From Rosellinia necatrix (Eukaryota; Ascomycota; Sordariomycetes; Xylariales; Xylariaceae), in NCBI GenBank assembly GCA_021209875.1, contig JAGYVD010000002.1:4526001-4590000 (forward strand): a stretch of 64,000 nucleotides of DNA. The letters run 5' to 3'. Each line of letters opens with the position of its first letter. The first letter of the stretch is position 1. The translations under genes were made by a program, and so were the position numbers. Below are positions 11,335 through 24,160 of the stretch, piece after piece. The notes beneath the pieces were generated by a model that saw nothing but the letters and a program-made list of their open reading frames with translations, was not told where the DNA came from and ran no database searches.

Positions 11335-14284
11335 TTATGATTTATGTTCGTCTTCCTCAAGCTCGCGCACGTATTTGACGAATCGCTTCTTGTGTGTCTA
11401 CGAATGGTTAGTGTCGGCATTATCACAATAAAGAAGAAGAGAGGGCTGAATTTACCATGCCTGCGTAGCGTCCATCCTTAAGAACGCAAATATATCGAAG
11501 ACCGAGTTTAGCAAAACATTCGTGAACCAACTCCAGCGAGGACTTTATGTCCAATGCCACCGGGGCTGGGTCAATATATCGTGTGAAATCTGTGGGGTCC
11601 GGGCTATCGTCATCGTCTTCATCATCTATCCTCGGAATGTTTGCCATTAGACAATAACTCGAGCCCTCGTCTTCTAGACTGTCTAGAGCATACTCGAGAT
11701 CCGGGGCTGGAATTAAGCCAACCAAAACGCCATCTCTAAGTATCGGCAGCCCGCCATCTAGCTCTCCTGCTCTATGGAGTACGTCTAGCTTGGCCCTCAA
11801 ACTAACGGCTGACACGAGAGGTGAATTGGTAATGTCGATGACTCGCTCACGGCGAACTCGAGGTACGATATCCGCGAGTTCGCCAGTAAACAAGGGCTTA
11901 TGCTTATTGTCTAGATACGGGTAGGAATTCATCATCGTCAGAAGATCGTAGATGCTTAGTGGCTCCAAAGCATCCGCCGTCCATTTGGCAACTAGGATTG
12001 CCAGAGAGAAAGGCAGCACGTAGTCAAGACTTCCGGTGAGCTCAAATAGGATGACGGCGAGAGTAACCGATAATCGCGTCACCCCACACATAGTCGACCC
12101 GGCAGCAATAAGAGCATAGACTCCTGGCTGGACGCAAGAGGACTCTTGTAGCAGCGGGCAGCTGCCCCATATTTTCCAATGCGGAAAGCGAAGAACAACC
12201 CATTGAACAAGATGGCCTATGATGCGGCCCATGAGACCGCCAACCACCATGGAAGGGACGTATATCCCGGCTGGGACTTTGATTCCGAATGTAATGGTGG
12301 TAAGGAACCCCTTCACAACGAACGCTGCCAAGAGCATGGCAATAACACCTGGTATTTCATCGATACTTGACACGCAGAGCCCCAGCTCTTCGTCTTTCTG
12401 ATCATCTTCGCAAGGAGCGGCAAGATTCAGCAGAAGTTTAGCTACCGGTAATTTAGTTAGAGTATTCCAATAACCAAGCAGCCCGGTGACCAACGCCACC
12501 AGAAAGACCTCGATGACGGGGTATGTCTTGATCACCGAGATCTTTCGAAAGCTCAGCGCCCATCGACGAGACATCTTGATGAACAAGGCACCAGCAGCAC
12601 CCCCGAGTATCCCCACAAGAATGAAGCCAGCCAGTTCGAACCACTCCCAATCAATCTTATACCGGACCTCGAACAAGACGATTTTGTGGGTCCCGTATGG
12701 GTTAAGGAACTTCAGGGATAGGGCGGCAACGATACAGCAAAAGAAGGTTCGAAAGAGAGTTTTGGCGGGGAAGAAGTAAGCAACCTCTTCCAAACAGAAG
12801 AGGACGCCGCCGATTGGAGCGCCGAACGCCACGACAACACCGGCTGCGGCGGCAGCCGAAAGAACTTCTCGTCTTTTTGCATCGTTGCGATCGTACTTGT
12901 TAAACATTCGACAGCAAATATTGCCAATACAAGTCGCTATATGCACATAAGGGCCTTCTTTCCCAAGGCTGAGGCCAGACGCCACACTTATGATGAGACT
13001 GATAGATTTAATGACCAGCGTCCTGAGCCCGAGGAAGCCGTGAAGAACGAAACCGCTGAGAATAACGCGAACCTCGGCAACACCACTGCCTGCGGCCGAG
13101 TAGTATACCATGGGAGGAGGTAATTGCGCATCCCGGCGAGTTTGTGTGGGGCTTACTGAGCCGCTTCCGTCTTCGTTGTCTACGTCTATGGGCAGCTGTG
13201 AATGCTCGGCGGCTAAGTTCTCGTCGAGAGTCGACATTCGGTAGGCAGACGGAACGGTAGTCTTCGTGGTTAGGGTCAAGAAGCAAGATAACACCGAGAG
13301 AGCGATGACAGCAACGAGATAGACAGCAAACTCGGTCCACTTCGCTCCAAAGGGGTGACCGCCTAGCACTTCGGACCAAGACCGCCAGTCTGTACACGGC
13401 CCATGAGGACAGCACCGCTGCGATGGCATAGTTAGAGTCACAACCTTTATTGAAAAAAACGGGCAGCTCAGGGATGGCAAACTCACCTTTTCCCTCAAAT
13501 ACCACGCTCTCACACAATAACCATCCTTGTAGTCAAATATTGTCGTCTCGGCGACGTCAACACAATAGGCTAGTACGGCAACAAGGACACCGACAACGGC
13601 ACTCAGTATCCAGCCTTGGGCGCCATCGAACAATACGGCAAGTCGTCCCCACCAGTCCTTGCGGCTCCGAAGTTGTTTCATCCGGTACGCGTCGGCGATG
13701 CCATCGTGAACCCAGTCGGTACAAGTGAACTGATCGTACCAAATCCGTTCATCAGCAGGGGCGGAGGACTTGGACTCGGCCATGGATTCCTGGCGGTCGG
13801 TGAGGGCCTGCACTAGCCGGTGGCTCCAAGAACCGTGGCGGCTGTGGTGTCTGGTAGAACCATGGTAGGAGGTATCTAATGCAAAGAGTTAGAGACAGTT
13901 GCGGTTGCGGTGGAAGTCGCGGTTTGCTGTTAATCAGCAAGAGAGGAGTGAGGGAAGCCAGTAGGGGTGTATGTGTGTGTGTGTGTGTGTGTGTAGGGAG
14001 CGGGATAACGGACCTTGGTAGGTATGATTCCGCGAGAGATAGCTTGGGCGGCTGGGTGTATCGACGGGGTTGTTGTGTATTCGTATACGGGAACGGGACG
14101 GTCGTAACAACGAGGTGGTCTCGTCCGGAGGGTCAGACATGCTATTGTGCCTCGCACGCCTCTGGTGCTTCCGACGGGTGTTTGGGGAGGAGAGTTGGGC
14201 AGGAGAACTGGAATCCTTGATAGGCGAGATAGGTGGGATGGGCGGGTCAGCTTCATCCGCTGCTGCGGCTCTGCTGTCGGCCAT
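11335..14284 (-). CDS. ClC-family chloride/proton exchanger with CBS domains
   Basis: Four exons on the minus strand: 14014-14284, 13487-13875, 11456-13417 and 11335-11397, giving 894 aa. The membrane part shows the ClC signatures GSGVAEV (330-336), GKEGPYVH with gating Glu374, a double Glu in VLFCLEEVAYFF whose second Glu (431) matches the proton glutamate of exchangers, and KVPAGIYVPS. Two CBS-like segments follow, and the last exon adds a basic/acidic tail, RFVKYVRELEEDE. The proton glutamate argues for 2Cl-/H+ exchange in an endomembrane rather than a plasma-membrane channel; yeast Gef1 is the best known relative. The N-terminal DETTSLL (54-60) fits a [DE]xxxLL vacuolar sorting motif. Intron 1 (13876-14013) has a weak GTCCGT donor and carries a GT microsatellite. 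Intron 2 (13418-13486, 69 nt) has no in-frame stop. Confidence 0.93.
13973..13994. repeat. (GT)11 microsatellite inside intron 1 of the ClC gene
   Basis: A pure GT run (CA on the coding strand) sits in the middle of the 138-nt first intron, between the unusual donor and the acceptor. Confidence 0.95.
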
Positions 14285-15446
14285 ATCGTCGTCCGCGCAG
14301 GAGGGCGTTGGAGCTCGGGAATCTAAGCAAAATAAATGAGAGTTGGTAGAATGCCCGGGGGCTGCAGCGACTGGAGGCGTGAGAACGACGACGCCTCCAA
14401 GTCACGAGTGCATCTGACCGGCGGGTGGGCGTTCGATGACGCTCCAGGGTCAAGGATCGATCAAGGCAGTGTGAGAGATCGGAGGAGGGAGATGAGAAGT
14501 GTGAGTGTGAGTCCCGTTGGGACAGGGCATCGCGCCGCCGCTCGCGCCAGTGATAGGTAACTACCTGCCTATCACCTGCCTACAGACCTACTCGCATACG
14601 TACCTACCTGCACACTTATCTGTATACCATACATACATACATACATACATACATACGCTACATAAGTACGCTACATACCCAAGTAGTAGTAGTATTAACG
14701 TCTAATCTAGGTGTCTTTTTTTTTGTATGTTACATACTTCAGTACTTAGTGTAAGCTCCTTAGCCTGTGCTACAGTAGGAGGTATGTAAGCCCGCCCTTG
14801 CGCTAGCTAGGCCACCCTGTTGCAGCATCAATAAGGGGGACCACGTGGGGCGCTTTTACCGTTGTCTAAACTATTTACAGTAAATATCTACTAGTGTGAC
14901 CGTTGAAAGAGAGAGAGGGAGTCTACCCCGCTGTTTCACACGACTGTGTGGTAGCGTGTGATGGCGTATGATGGCGTATGATGGCGTATGATGGCGGGGG
15001 ATGGCGTATGATAGCATACACTACAAGTATGATAAAATATGAGGGAGGAAATAAAAGAAAAGAGAAAGGGGAGGAGAAAATATTCATGGAGAATGCCCAT
15101 CTCGTTCGTCCGTTTGTTGGGTGTCCATGCACCTCTAGACTGTCGCCAGCTAGTACAATACTATGCCGCACTACTGTAGGTCGTTATCTAGATAACTACA
15201 CTAATGTTCTCAAGCAAGTGTGGGTGTCCTGAAGGACAAGGGTGCGTGCCTTGGTTAAGTCAGTTACACCACTTTATGTATGGGCTTATGCAGTGTATTG
15301 ATTGGGGCCTATGAGTGCTGTTTCCCGCCCGACTGTATCCACCCTGCCTACAGAACACATGCAGCAAGCCATCCATCCATTGAATACCCAAGACCAAAGC
15401 TTTTGTGCCGTTCTCTTTTGGAGGACAATGGGTTTCGCAACCCACC
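14285..15446. other. Divergent promoter region ClC / NRDE2 with microsatellites
   Basis: No gene seen. The two flanking genes are transcribed away from each other. The region holds an (ATAC)n run at about 14628-14656 and a decamer minisatellite at 14959-15013. Confidence 0.65.
14959..15013. repeat. Decamer minisatellite (GATGGCGTAT)n, about 5 units
   Basis: Consecutive near-identical 10-bp units, one of them changed to GATGGCGGGG. It lies in the divergent promoter region of the ClC and NRDE2 genes. Confidence 0.9.
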
Positions 15447-18400
15447 ATGTCATCATCTCGCGAGAAGGGGAGAGGGCCGGCCGTGCCCAGGTTTGCATCC
15501 TTCAAGCCAAAAGCCTCAGATGCCACACAACACGCCCGGGAGACGGCTGTTGACGACGAGCCCGGGCGCGCTGGCCGTCGCGTTGCCCAACTAGGCCACT
15601 CGCAGGTTCATCACCACCCTTTCGACATAGATGCAAGGCCTAATCTCGCGTCTCGCGTCTCGCGAGATCCCCCGGCCCCGCCGCCGCCGCCGCCGCCACC
15701 GCCGACGCAGCGGGAATTAGACGGGGATGCCTCCCATTACTTTGATAGGCGAGGTGACGCCCTCATCACGCGATACGGGAGTAATGATCGTAGTCGTGTC
15801 CCCAGATATAAGCGCGTCGGTGCGGGCCGTGTCCTCGGGGCCGACGGTTTCATGAAAATTGAGAAGCTCGGCAGCCGAGAAGAGTTCTTCATTCGTAGTT
15901 CTCACGAGAGCGGCTCCTTGCTCAGTAGTGACAAGAGTCTCTCCGTCAGAGGTATCCGCCTGGACTCAAAACGTCTCCGGATACGGCGTAGGGAGTCCCC
16001 GCCCGGCGACGGTAAGGCCACAGAGGATTATTTATCATTTAAGCCGTCTAGAAAACGGAAGCGGGATGGTGGCGCTTCCGAGGAGTCGTCATCGAGTGAT
16101 GAGGGGCCTTCCTATAGGTCCATCTATGGAAAGAGCAGGAGAGATGGTCATTCTGACAGCGACGGCGAATACGGCGATAGTGACGCCTCTGGGAATGCGC
16201 CGGATAGAAGCATAAGGGACCCAACAACCATGAGATCGATCGAACTGTCAAGAAAAGTGCGCGAGCACCCAGAGGACGTCAAATCTTGGCTCGAATTGGT
16301 CGATCATCAAAACACTCTACTCGAAGTGCAGAGTGGTACTCACGCTCCAACCGCAGCAGAGGTAAAAAGCTTCGCGGATATCAAGCTCTCCCTACTTGAG
16401 CAAGCCTTGTCGCATCATGGCAACAGCGAGCATTCTGAGCGCCTTAATTTGAAGATAGTAGAGGAGGGCGTTAAGGTATGGGATTCAAAGGTGGCTTTGA
16501 AGAAATTCGCGGAGGTAATGCAGGAATATCCCGACAGCTTCGAGCTTTGGAGGCTGTACGTTGCTTTGTTTCAAACAACTCTGTCCACCTGCCACTATGA
16601 CGAAATCAAACAACTTTACACCGAGAAACTGGACACTCTGGGAAAGAGGCTCCATTGTATCTCCACAGCAGAAGAACAAATCGAGTGCGCTGAGCAGATA
16701 ATATACGTTTTTTTGCGTCTGACGCGCTTTTTAGCAGATGCCGGCTTTGCAGAGTTGGCATCGGCAGCGTGGCAAGCAAGCCTGGAACTAAATCTCGCGC
16801 GGCCTTCCACACTGCAAAAAATGGAGATTTCTTCTAGTTTCGGCGAATACTGGGAGAGCGAGGTGCCACGGCTAGGAGAAGATGGCTGGCGAGGATGGGC
16901 CGCATTTGTCACCGATAGCGACGCCCAAGAACCTCCTGATCCTAAATCGCCGCACCAACTAGCTCCGCCCACCACTCGTGACGGATACAAGGCGTGGCAG
17001 GCTGTTGAATACCATAGGGCACAAAATGCCACAATACCTGCCCGAACACTAGACGAGGGAGCCGAAGACGACCCATTTCGGGTTGTTATGTTTACCGACT
17101 TCCAGGATATCCTACCATGTTTTCCTGCCGAGCTAGTCCCGCGTATTCAGCCTCTCTTATTAGACGCATTTCTAATCTTTTGTCGCCTGCCACCAAGCCT
17201 ACAACATCAGGATCTTATTAACGAGGCTACCAAAGACCCCTTTCTCGTTCGTAACGTACATGGCATCCCATTCGCCCACTTGTCATCCAGGGATAACATA
17301 GCTCTGCCTGACGACGAGAAGAGCAAATCGCCTGAGTTTTCTTATAAAATACACCACATGTATCTCACCCCCGAAATCCTATGTTCTCCCACACAGTGGT
17401 TTAGATATTTCGAGCGAGTCCATGACATAGTCCCAGCTGATGGCCATAGATGGACAGCGACCATGCTGAAGCATCTAACTCAAGTAGTTGGGACCAGTCA
17501 ACTCGGCCTTTATACTTTGGCTTTCGAATCCATGACCCATCCTGGAAACGAGAAGAAAAGTGCGAAAGCCCTTCTCAAACAAGACCCATCAAATGTGGAT
17601 CTATATCTAGGTTATGCGATTCTCGAAAATGAGCGAGGGAATAAAGCCGTAGCTCGCAACACCATATCGGCAGCGCTCGGTCTGCCATCAATCTTACCCC
17701 AAGACCGAGTTCGCCTAAGCATCGGAGCAGCATGGCTAGAACTCAATGAGGGGGAGCTCACAAAGGCTACCTTACAGCTATGCCGGTTAGTGGATGGCGG
17801 GCCGAGTCCAAACAACATGCAAACACACGATCCCACAGAGGCCACTCCATCTCAAGTTCTAAAGGCGACACAATTCCTCGTGACGAACCGAGATTACAAG
17901 ATCTCGTCGGGTGACATCGTCGAGGCGGTAATATATGCAGAGGGACTGGTATTGCTCGACTATTTAGTCCAACGGAGCAAAAAGGAAACTAGTGCCCAGA
18001 AACAAGGCGATATATGGTCCGCAATCCTAAGAATCACTCAATGCTCCGAAGATCTCGCCTCGCGCGGTCAACAACACAGTCCAGCCCACGAGAAATTCCT
18101 TCAGTCTTCTGCTCGCTTACTCTACTACCACGCCAGCCACGGGTGAGTCTTTCCCCCTTTACTCTCTCTCTCTCTCTTTCTCTCTCCTCCCCCTTCCCAA
18201 CCGTAACCAGCACTAACGAAGACACGACCACAGAGCTTTCCGCCCCGGGCTCCTCCGCGAGCAGCTGACGCGGTACCTATCGTACTTCCCGTCCAACACC
18301 ATCTTCCTCTCGCTCTTCGCGTGGCGCGAGGAGCGGCTGAGCGTCAACGACCGCGTGCGTGCGCTGCTGCGGGACCACGTCCTCACGCGCGCCAACGAGT

Positions 18401-18807
18401 CGCTGAGCAGCCACGTCTTCGCCATCGCGCACGAGCTGCGCGCGGGCAACGCGCACTCGGCCCGCGCCGCCTTCGAGCGCGCCCTGGGCCCCGGCGCCCC
18501 CGCGCACCACCACCCGGGCCTCTGGGTCGCCTACGTCCGCCTCTGCCACGCCCGCCGGGAGCTGCGCCCCAAGGCCAGGGCCGTCTTCCACCGCGCCGTC
18601 CAGGCCTGCCCCTGGTCCAAGGACGTCTTCATGGAGGCCTTCGCCACCCTGTCCCGGGAGATGGACTCGGCCGAGCTGAAGGGCGTCTACTCGACCATGT
18701 GCGAGAAGGGGCTGAGGGTGCACGTCGACATGGATGAGTTCGTGGAGAAGTGGCGCAGGGAGGCGAAAGAGTCCAAGAAGGAGAAAGGGGGTAGATCGAG
18801 GAATTGA
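15447..18807 (+). CDS. NRDE2: NRDE2-family nuclear RNA-regulation protein (HAT-like repeats)
   Basis: Two exons: 15447-18142 and 18234-18807 (91-nt intron, GTGAGT..CACAG, containing a CT microsatellite), giving 1089 aa. The N-terminus has the NRDE2 pattern: a short basic start (VPRFASFKPK), a polyproline tract, DYLSFKPSRKRKRDGG, then the conserved block SIELSRKVREHPEDVKSWLE that begins the helical half-a-TPR array. Metazoan NRDE2 acts with the exosome helicase MTR4 in the nucleus and in nuclear RNAi; a fungal role is inferred. The start was placed at the ATG in a good context (CCACCATGT) rather than the upstream in-frame ATG at 15405. Exon 2 is far more GC-rich than exon 1. The gene converges on URB2 with 283 bp between the stop codons. 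Confidence 0.9.
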
Positions 18808-19580
18808 ATGGGATATGGCTTGGCTCAGACGGTATTATCTAGGTACGATGTGGCTTTATAAATTCGCTTAATCCTGTTATCACAGCAACTACGCCCACGA
18901 GCTTGCGTAACAAAGGGTATCTTTAATACCAACCAATCGTACTACTTGACGCGACAATCCTCCACTCATACTTCGTCACTCTCAGCGCACTATTCCGTAT
19001 ATACACAAATGTTCAGTTGCCGATTCCCACCGGCCCCCCCCCTCCCCCCCCCTCCCCTATCTATAAACCCAGCGGCAAATACCGTTCCGTTCAGACGCCC
19101 TTCCACTTCCCGAACTTGCGGTACTCCGCGAACAGCGCCCTGAACACTGCGCGGCCGGCCGCGTCCAGGCTCTCGTTGAGCACCTTCCTGCAGCCCTCGG
19201 GGGTGATGTCGAGGACGGAGAAGACGCCGATCTCGAGCGCCTTGCGCATGTCGCGCGAGACCTCGGCCTCGAGCTGCAGCTTGACGTACACCTCGAGGAC
19301 GAGGTACATGTGCTGGCCGGCGGCGCGCTTCGCGACGTCGGTGGCCGAGTCGAGCCCGGAGCGGGACCGGGACCGCGTGACCGAGGCCACGCTCGGCTCG
19401 CACACCAGCGTTAGCAGCCGCGCGAACCGCTCCCCGTGGCGCGACTCGAGGCGCGTGAGCAGCCAGGGCGGATGATGGCGGGACCGCGCGGGACGACGGT
19501 CCGACGCCGGCAGGGCGGGATCCGCGAGAAGCACGGTCAGGAGCGCGCGCAGGGCCGTGAGGAGGATGTGGAAGTGTCCG
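18234..19580. other. GC-rich block covering the 3' ends of NRDE2 and URB2
   Basis: By eye, GC rises from about half to roughly 70 percent at the NRDE2 exon 2 boundary. It stays high through the NRDE2 3' end, dips in the short spacer (18808-19000), is high again over the URB2 C-terminal coding sequence and drops abruptly near 19580, inside a single URB2 exon. Both proteins remain intact and family-like across the breaks. Confidence 0.8.
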
Positions 19581-22500
19581 TTGAGGCGCAGACGGTGTCG
19601 TTTAATAATTAGTGCTACGAGCTTGAACAGAGCGGCGAAGATCTCGCCCGCTACTCTGGGCCCTTTGATTTTGGGTCCGTGCATAGAACATACTTCCACT
19701 ACACTTGCTAATGTCGCTTCGATGTTGTATTGCGTCATTGCGTTGCCATGTTTATCTAGGAGGAATAACACAGTTTCCGATATTTGCTTGAAGTGAGCAA
19801 GGGATTCAGTACGGCTTAGATGCGCGGTGAAATGCCCATGTACTTTAGCGAGGTCTGGGCCCTTTTGTATGCTAGCTGATGTGTCGTTGCTGCTCGGTCC
19901 TATACCTTGATGTTAGATGCCGCTATGCGCCAACATAGTTGACGGTCGACGTACCTTGGTAAAGCTCGAGCAGTCTTCGAGTAGCTAACAAAGGCCCAAT
20001 GGAGCCTCTAATGAGTTCGTCACGGCCTATTAGCTCGTCAAGTAACTGGTCTCGAACAGATTGGCTCTTCCCTTGAACATAAGCATCGACGAAAGCGTAT
20101 ATCCATTGCTCTTCAACCCCTTGACCGCTCTCATCCAAAACGGCGCTAAAAGATTCTGTTGTATAGCGATCCGCACTTTGGTTCATAAGGAATGACCTCA
20201 GCTTCCAGGCAATGGCGACATCTCTGGTTACCATAGTATTACCAGCCCTCTCTAGCCGAGTCTGGATATCACCTGATAGTTCGATCTTCGTTTTAGGGGC
20301 AGCGTCGTTACCGATGGTTTGCGCCGCATTCAGAATCATCGATAGAAAAGAGAGTTTCTCGTTCGTTAGTGAAGCCACCGAAGATTCGTTCACCTCCGAT
20401 GCAAACTCGCTTAGTGATTGTTTAACCACCTTGGCAAGTTTATGCTGGAAAACCCCAGTGTCTATATCGAGATGATCTAAGGAAGTACTGGGAGATATGT
20501 GATTCTTGAGTGCAGCAGCTAAACTTTTCAGAAGAATTACTTGAGCGCAAGCTACTGAATGCTTTGCAACCTTGAGACTTTTCGCATACTGAGATGCATC
20601 AAGTAGGTAAGGTCGTGTGAAATCGTTGCTGTTCGTCAGTACTTGTCTAATCATAGTTAATTAGTATGTGAGCAATCATTTGTTAGAGATAAGGTATTTA
20701 CCTAATTGTTGCATCAACAAATCTCTCAACCAAGGATAATAAAGTAGCATCGCTGGTTGTCATGCTTGAGCAAATGTCAACCAAGTCAGCGAATTCCATG
20801 TCCTATTCCCTATTAGCAATCCTATCATAATACGTAAAACAACGAAAAGTGCACGGTTTAATAATATAGATATAGTTAAGACGTACCTCATAAAAAGTTG
20901 GTTGCTGCATAATCTTTACAAGCAGCCGGAGGACAACGAGAGCATATGTCGGGTTCTTAGCCGCATGAGAGCTGATTGCAGATTTTTGCTTCCTCCACGA
21001 GCCCATCATACGCTTCCGGCGGCCCCTTGTCCAGCTTTCGACCGGGAATTCCAATAGTACTAGAAGCAAGTTGGTACTATGTGGTTGTGTCCATCCACAT
21101 TGGGTTTCCGGGGTATCGAGTGTGTCCAAAAGCGGCGCCAGCAAGGCGTCAACCATCGGTTCCTCATCGGTCACATCAGAGTTGTTGATTAACCTCCGTA
21201 CATACTCTAGGCGTAGTTCATTTGATGATAGTGGGAGCTTATGGCCCACGCACCAAAAAAGCTTAACAATATAGTCGGTTAGGGTGTTAACTTCCTGTTT
21301 TGGCTGTTCGCTAAGTCTGGGGAGTTGACTAAACACCAAATCCACGTACGGCTTGAGTAGTCGAAGATCAGCCTCGTTATTGATAGATGGGATCAGCCTT
21401 CCTAGTATTATAGAAATCAACTTAGTAAGGTCTTCTTCGTATTTGCCGCCAATGTGGTTGGAAAGACAGAATCTATAACAACAAGAGAAAGCTTCGAAAG
21501 TTTCGGTGGCGGTCAAAGATTTTTTCTTAAGTGTTGACTTTAAATCAGATTTAATCTTTTTCCAAAGTTGGTTGCCCTCATTTGACGTTTCCCACGAAGC
21601 TAAGCAACCGAGCACCCGCCATCTCAACGCAAGAACATCCGAAGAGAGGTCACCCCATTCCCGGTCCATCAGAGAGGTTATTTTTGAATCAACGCTTGCA
21701 ATTGTATTCTCGTCGCTGAGCCCAGCGCAGATACCATCGAGAACAACCAAAAGCTCGCCGGATTCGTTAGGTATTTGTTCTAGCGCTTCCAGTAGTCGTA
21801 AAAGCTGCGCACCCGAAAGGGAGGGTTGCAGAATAGTTGCTAGATGTTCGCGAATTTTCGGGTCAAACCATATCGATTGGTTGACATATTCAGCTGCGCG
21901 CAGACTTCGGAACCACTGGGTAATAAATTCTGCGAGATCTCGTGCATTTGAAAATGCATCTTGTAGGGGAATAATTACGCTGGAAACGACTTCATCCTTT
22001 TTGGTGTCGACATCCGGAACCCCACTGACTCTATCAAAAATGGTCGCAAGGTCCTGAGCAACAAGAAACACATCCGCGTCGCAAGCAAGAATCTTTGACA
22101 ACAGGGTCCAATCCATTTCGGCCCCACCAAGCACGTCCTGTTGGTATAATACGCTGAGGGTTTCGGTATCGGGGATCGATTGGGTCTCCAAGGCAATGTT
22201 TAATAGTCGACAGAGCACATCGTTCTTCTCCCGGCGGCCTAGGGGCTTCAGGCTTTGCACCACCACTTGGAATATCTTCTCGATCCATGCATCATGTTCG
22301 ATCTTTGACTTTGGGTCGCTCGTGTCTCGAGGGGCCCTGGAAGCTATACTCCACATAACCGTAGTTGATGCGGCGACATTTTTTTGGGCGATATCCAACG
22401 CTAACTTCAATATATCTACGTTCTTATCCGCAGCAAAGCGCTGTCTAGCCGGCCGAATGAAGTATGTACTCAACAATTTCCGAAGCTGTGGGATCCATGT

Positions 22501-23469
22501 CGCGCGGCAAACGCTAGATATGTGATTTGGAGGTGGGCAAGAATCGTCTATATCTAACTTCGCTAGCACGAGACAGGCACGCTCATAGATATATTTGGCG
22601 AATTCGAGGCTATCATCCTTACTGTGAAGTCGCAGGTTCCAGATGGCAGTCAAGATGTCGATCCATGATGGTTGATTTTGTGGGGGTTCCCCGTCGGCAA
22701 GAGACAGCGAGTCGTCGCATACCAACAACAATCTCGATGCGATATCTCGGGTCTCGTCGACGGAGGCTGAGAAAAGAGATTTGATGTGCTCGGCACCAAC
22801 TCGTTTCTCCGCAGTAAGCTCCCCGGACTGAGGAGCAGCTTGCTCGAGCAGAACGGCCAAAGCCTCGAAGACCTCTGAGGCGGTCCGAAGACACCCTAAA
22901 GGTGCGTCAAGCTCCTCGAGTGTAGCAGGCCAGTCTGCTCCCCTCTTCCTCTTCTTCCGCGATGCCGTGTCTTCTTGGGTCGCAAGGACGCTCGCCAGGA
23001 CGCTGGCCTGGGTCTCCGGTTTGGTGGTGATATCCCCCAAGGTCTTGTTGAGGATGGATACGAATCGGAAGTAGGCCAAGGATCTACCTAAAGCCTGCGC
23101 GGGTATCTTGGGGAAAACATGGCCGAGAATGGTCCAGGTGAGTGGGAATCGGCGAACGAGCTCAGCGCTGTCGGTGTTGCCGGTCATCTGCTTGAGCAGC
23201 CATCGTAGGATATTTTCTTCGACGCCATGCAATCGGGTATATTTGGCTGCCGCGAGCAGGAGCCAGAGCTTATGGATCTTTTCGGGCAGGGCTATGGTGC
23301 TGTCCTCGTCGAGGGTCCTAACAGCCCGTATAAGTGCCAATTGCCGGGACTAGATAGTCGTTGATCAGCATTTCCTACATACTCTGAATAAGTCTAGAAC
23401 ATGGTGTGCAAAAGCGAGCAGGCAGAAATAGCTTACCGAACCATCTTCATCCACTTCCATAGCTTCCAT
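19091..23469 (-). CDS. URB2: Urb2/Npa2-type nucleolar ribosome biogenesis factor
   Basis: Five exons on the minus strand: 23437-23469, 20887-23349, 20702-20802, 19955-20646 and 19091-19899, giving 1365 aa. Introns are 87, 84, 55 and 55 nt. Exon 1 encodes only MEAMEVDEDGS; the join gives SSRQLALIRAVRTLDED. The C-terminal part (HMYLVLEVYVKLQLEAEVS through LFAEYRKFGKWKG) is the conserved Urb2/Npa2 C-terminal domain; the rest is a long helical solenoid with little low complexity. In yeast the protein is part of the early pre-60S assembly factors with Npa1/Urb1 in the nucleolus. It is divergent from MIC10 and convergent with NRDE2. The last 480 bases are much more GC-rich than the rest. Confidence 0.9.
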
Positions 23470-23734
23470 TGCGAAACTGACGGCGAATTGGCATCGCAAA
23501 AAGCACAAGGTGAGATCGAGCTTGTAGTCGCGCTGCGCGAATCAACAGCCAGAACTTTTTTCTAGCGCCTAGTTAAAGTCGAGACGGCGACTAAAGAAAG
23601 CTCCCCTCCATGTCCAAAAATTACTGCCGGGTTGCGCTAAAGTGGGCGATAAGATAGCACCCCTTACCTTACTTACCTAGTGGGCGCCTACCTAAGTAGG
23701 TACCTAAAGTACCTACACCTAGACTAGACGTTAA

Positions 23735-23779
<45 letters not shown>
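23735..23779. repeat. (CTA)n microsatellite, about 15 copies
   Basis: A trinucleotide run embedded in a larger zone (about 23660-23820) of degenerate ACCTAAAGT / ACCTACC words between divergent promoters. Confidence 0.97.
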
Positions 23780-24080
23780 CTAAAGTACCTAAAGTAACTA
23801 AAGTACCTAAAATACCTGCATGCATGCTGTGGTTACAAAAGAAAAGGTACCTACACCGAGCGATCCACCGCCTTTGGGATGGCAAGCCACGACCGAGCCA
23901 AGCCAAGCCAAGCTCCAGCTTGTACGAGTTCCGTTTACATTTCGTCGGGTCCCGATCTCAATTATTCGATTATTAAATTTATTGATGATCGTGCCGAAAG
24001 AAACGTCACCACCCGGGAACAGTCAGAAATCTTCCCATTGTCACCACCAACATCCCACCGACTACATCGACACTCCTCAG

Positions 24081-24149
24081 GTGCGCGCACGCTCGATCCG
24101 AAACTACTGCAGAGCCAATTCAATTCTAACATCTGTTACCTCTGCACAG
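24081..24149 (+). other. Probable 5' UTR intron of MIC10
   Basis: A GTGCGC donor follows CCTCAG, and the 3' end has a textbook branch point and acceptor (TTCTAAC then TCTGCACAG) eleven bases before the MIC10 ATG. This is inferred from splice signals only. Confidence 0.5.
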
Positions 24150-24160
24150 TTGGCTCCAAC

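Larger units (their letters stand above)
23470..24160. other. Divergent promoter region URB2 / MIC10
   Basis: No protein gene seen. It contains a (CTA)n microsatellite flanked on both sides by repeated TACCTAAAGTACCT words, and a probable 5' UTR intron of MIC10 at 24081-24149. Confidence 0.7.
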
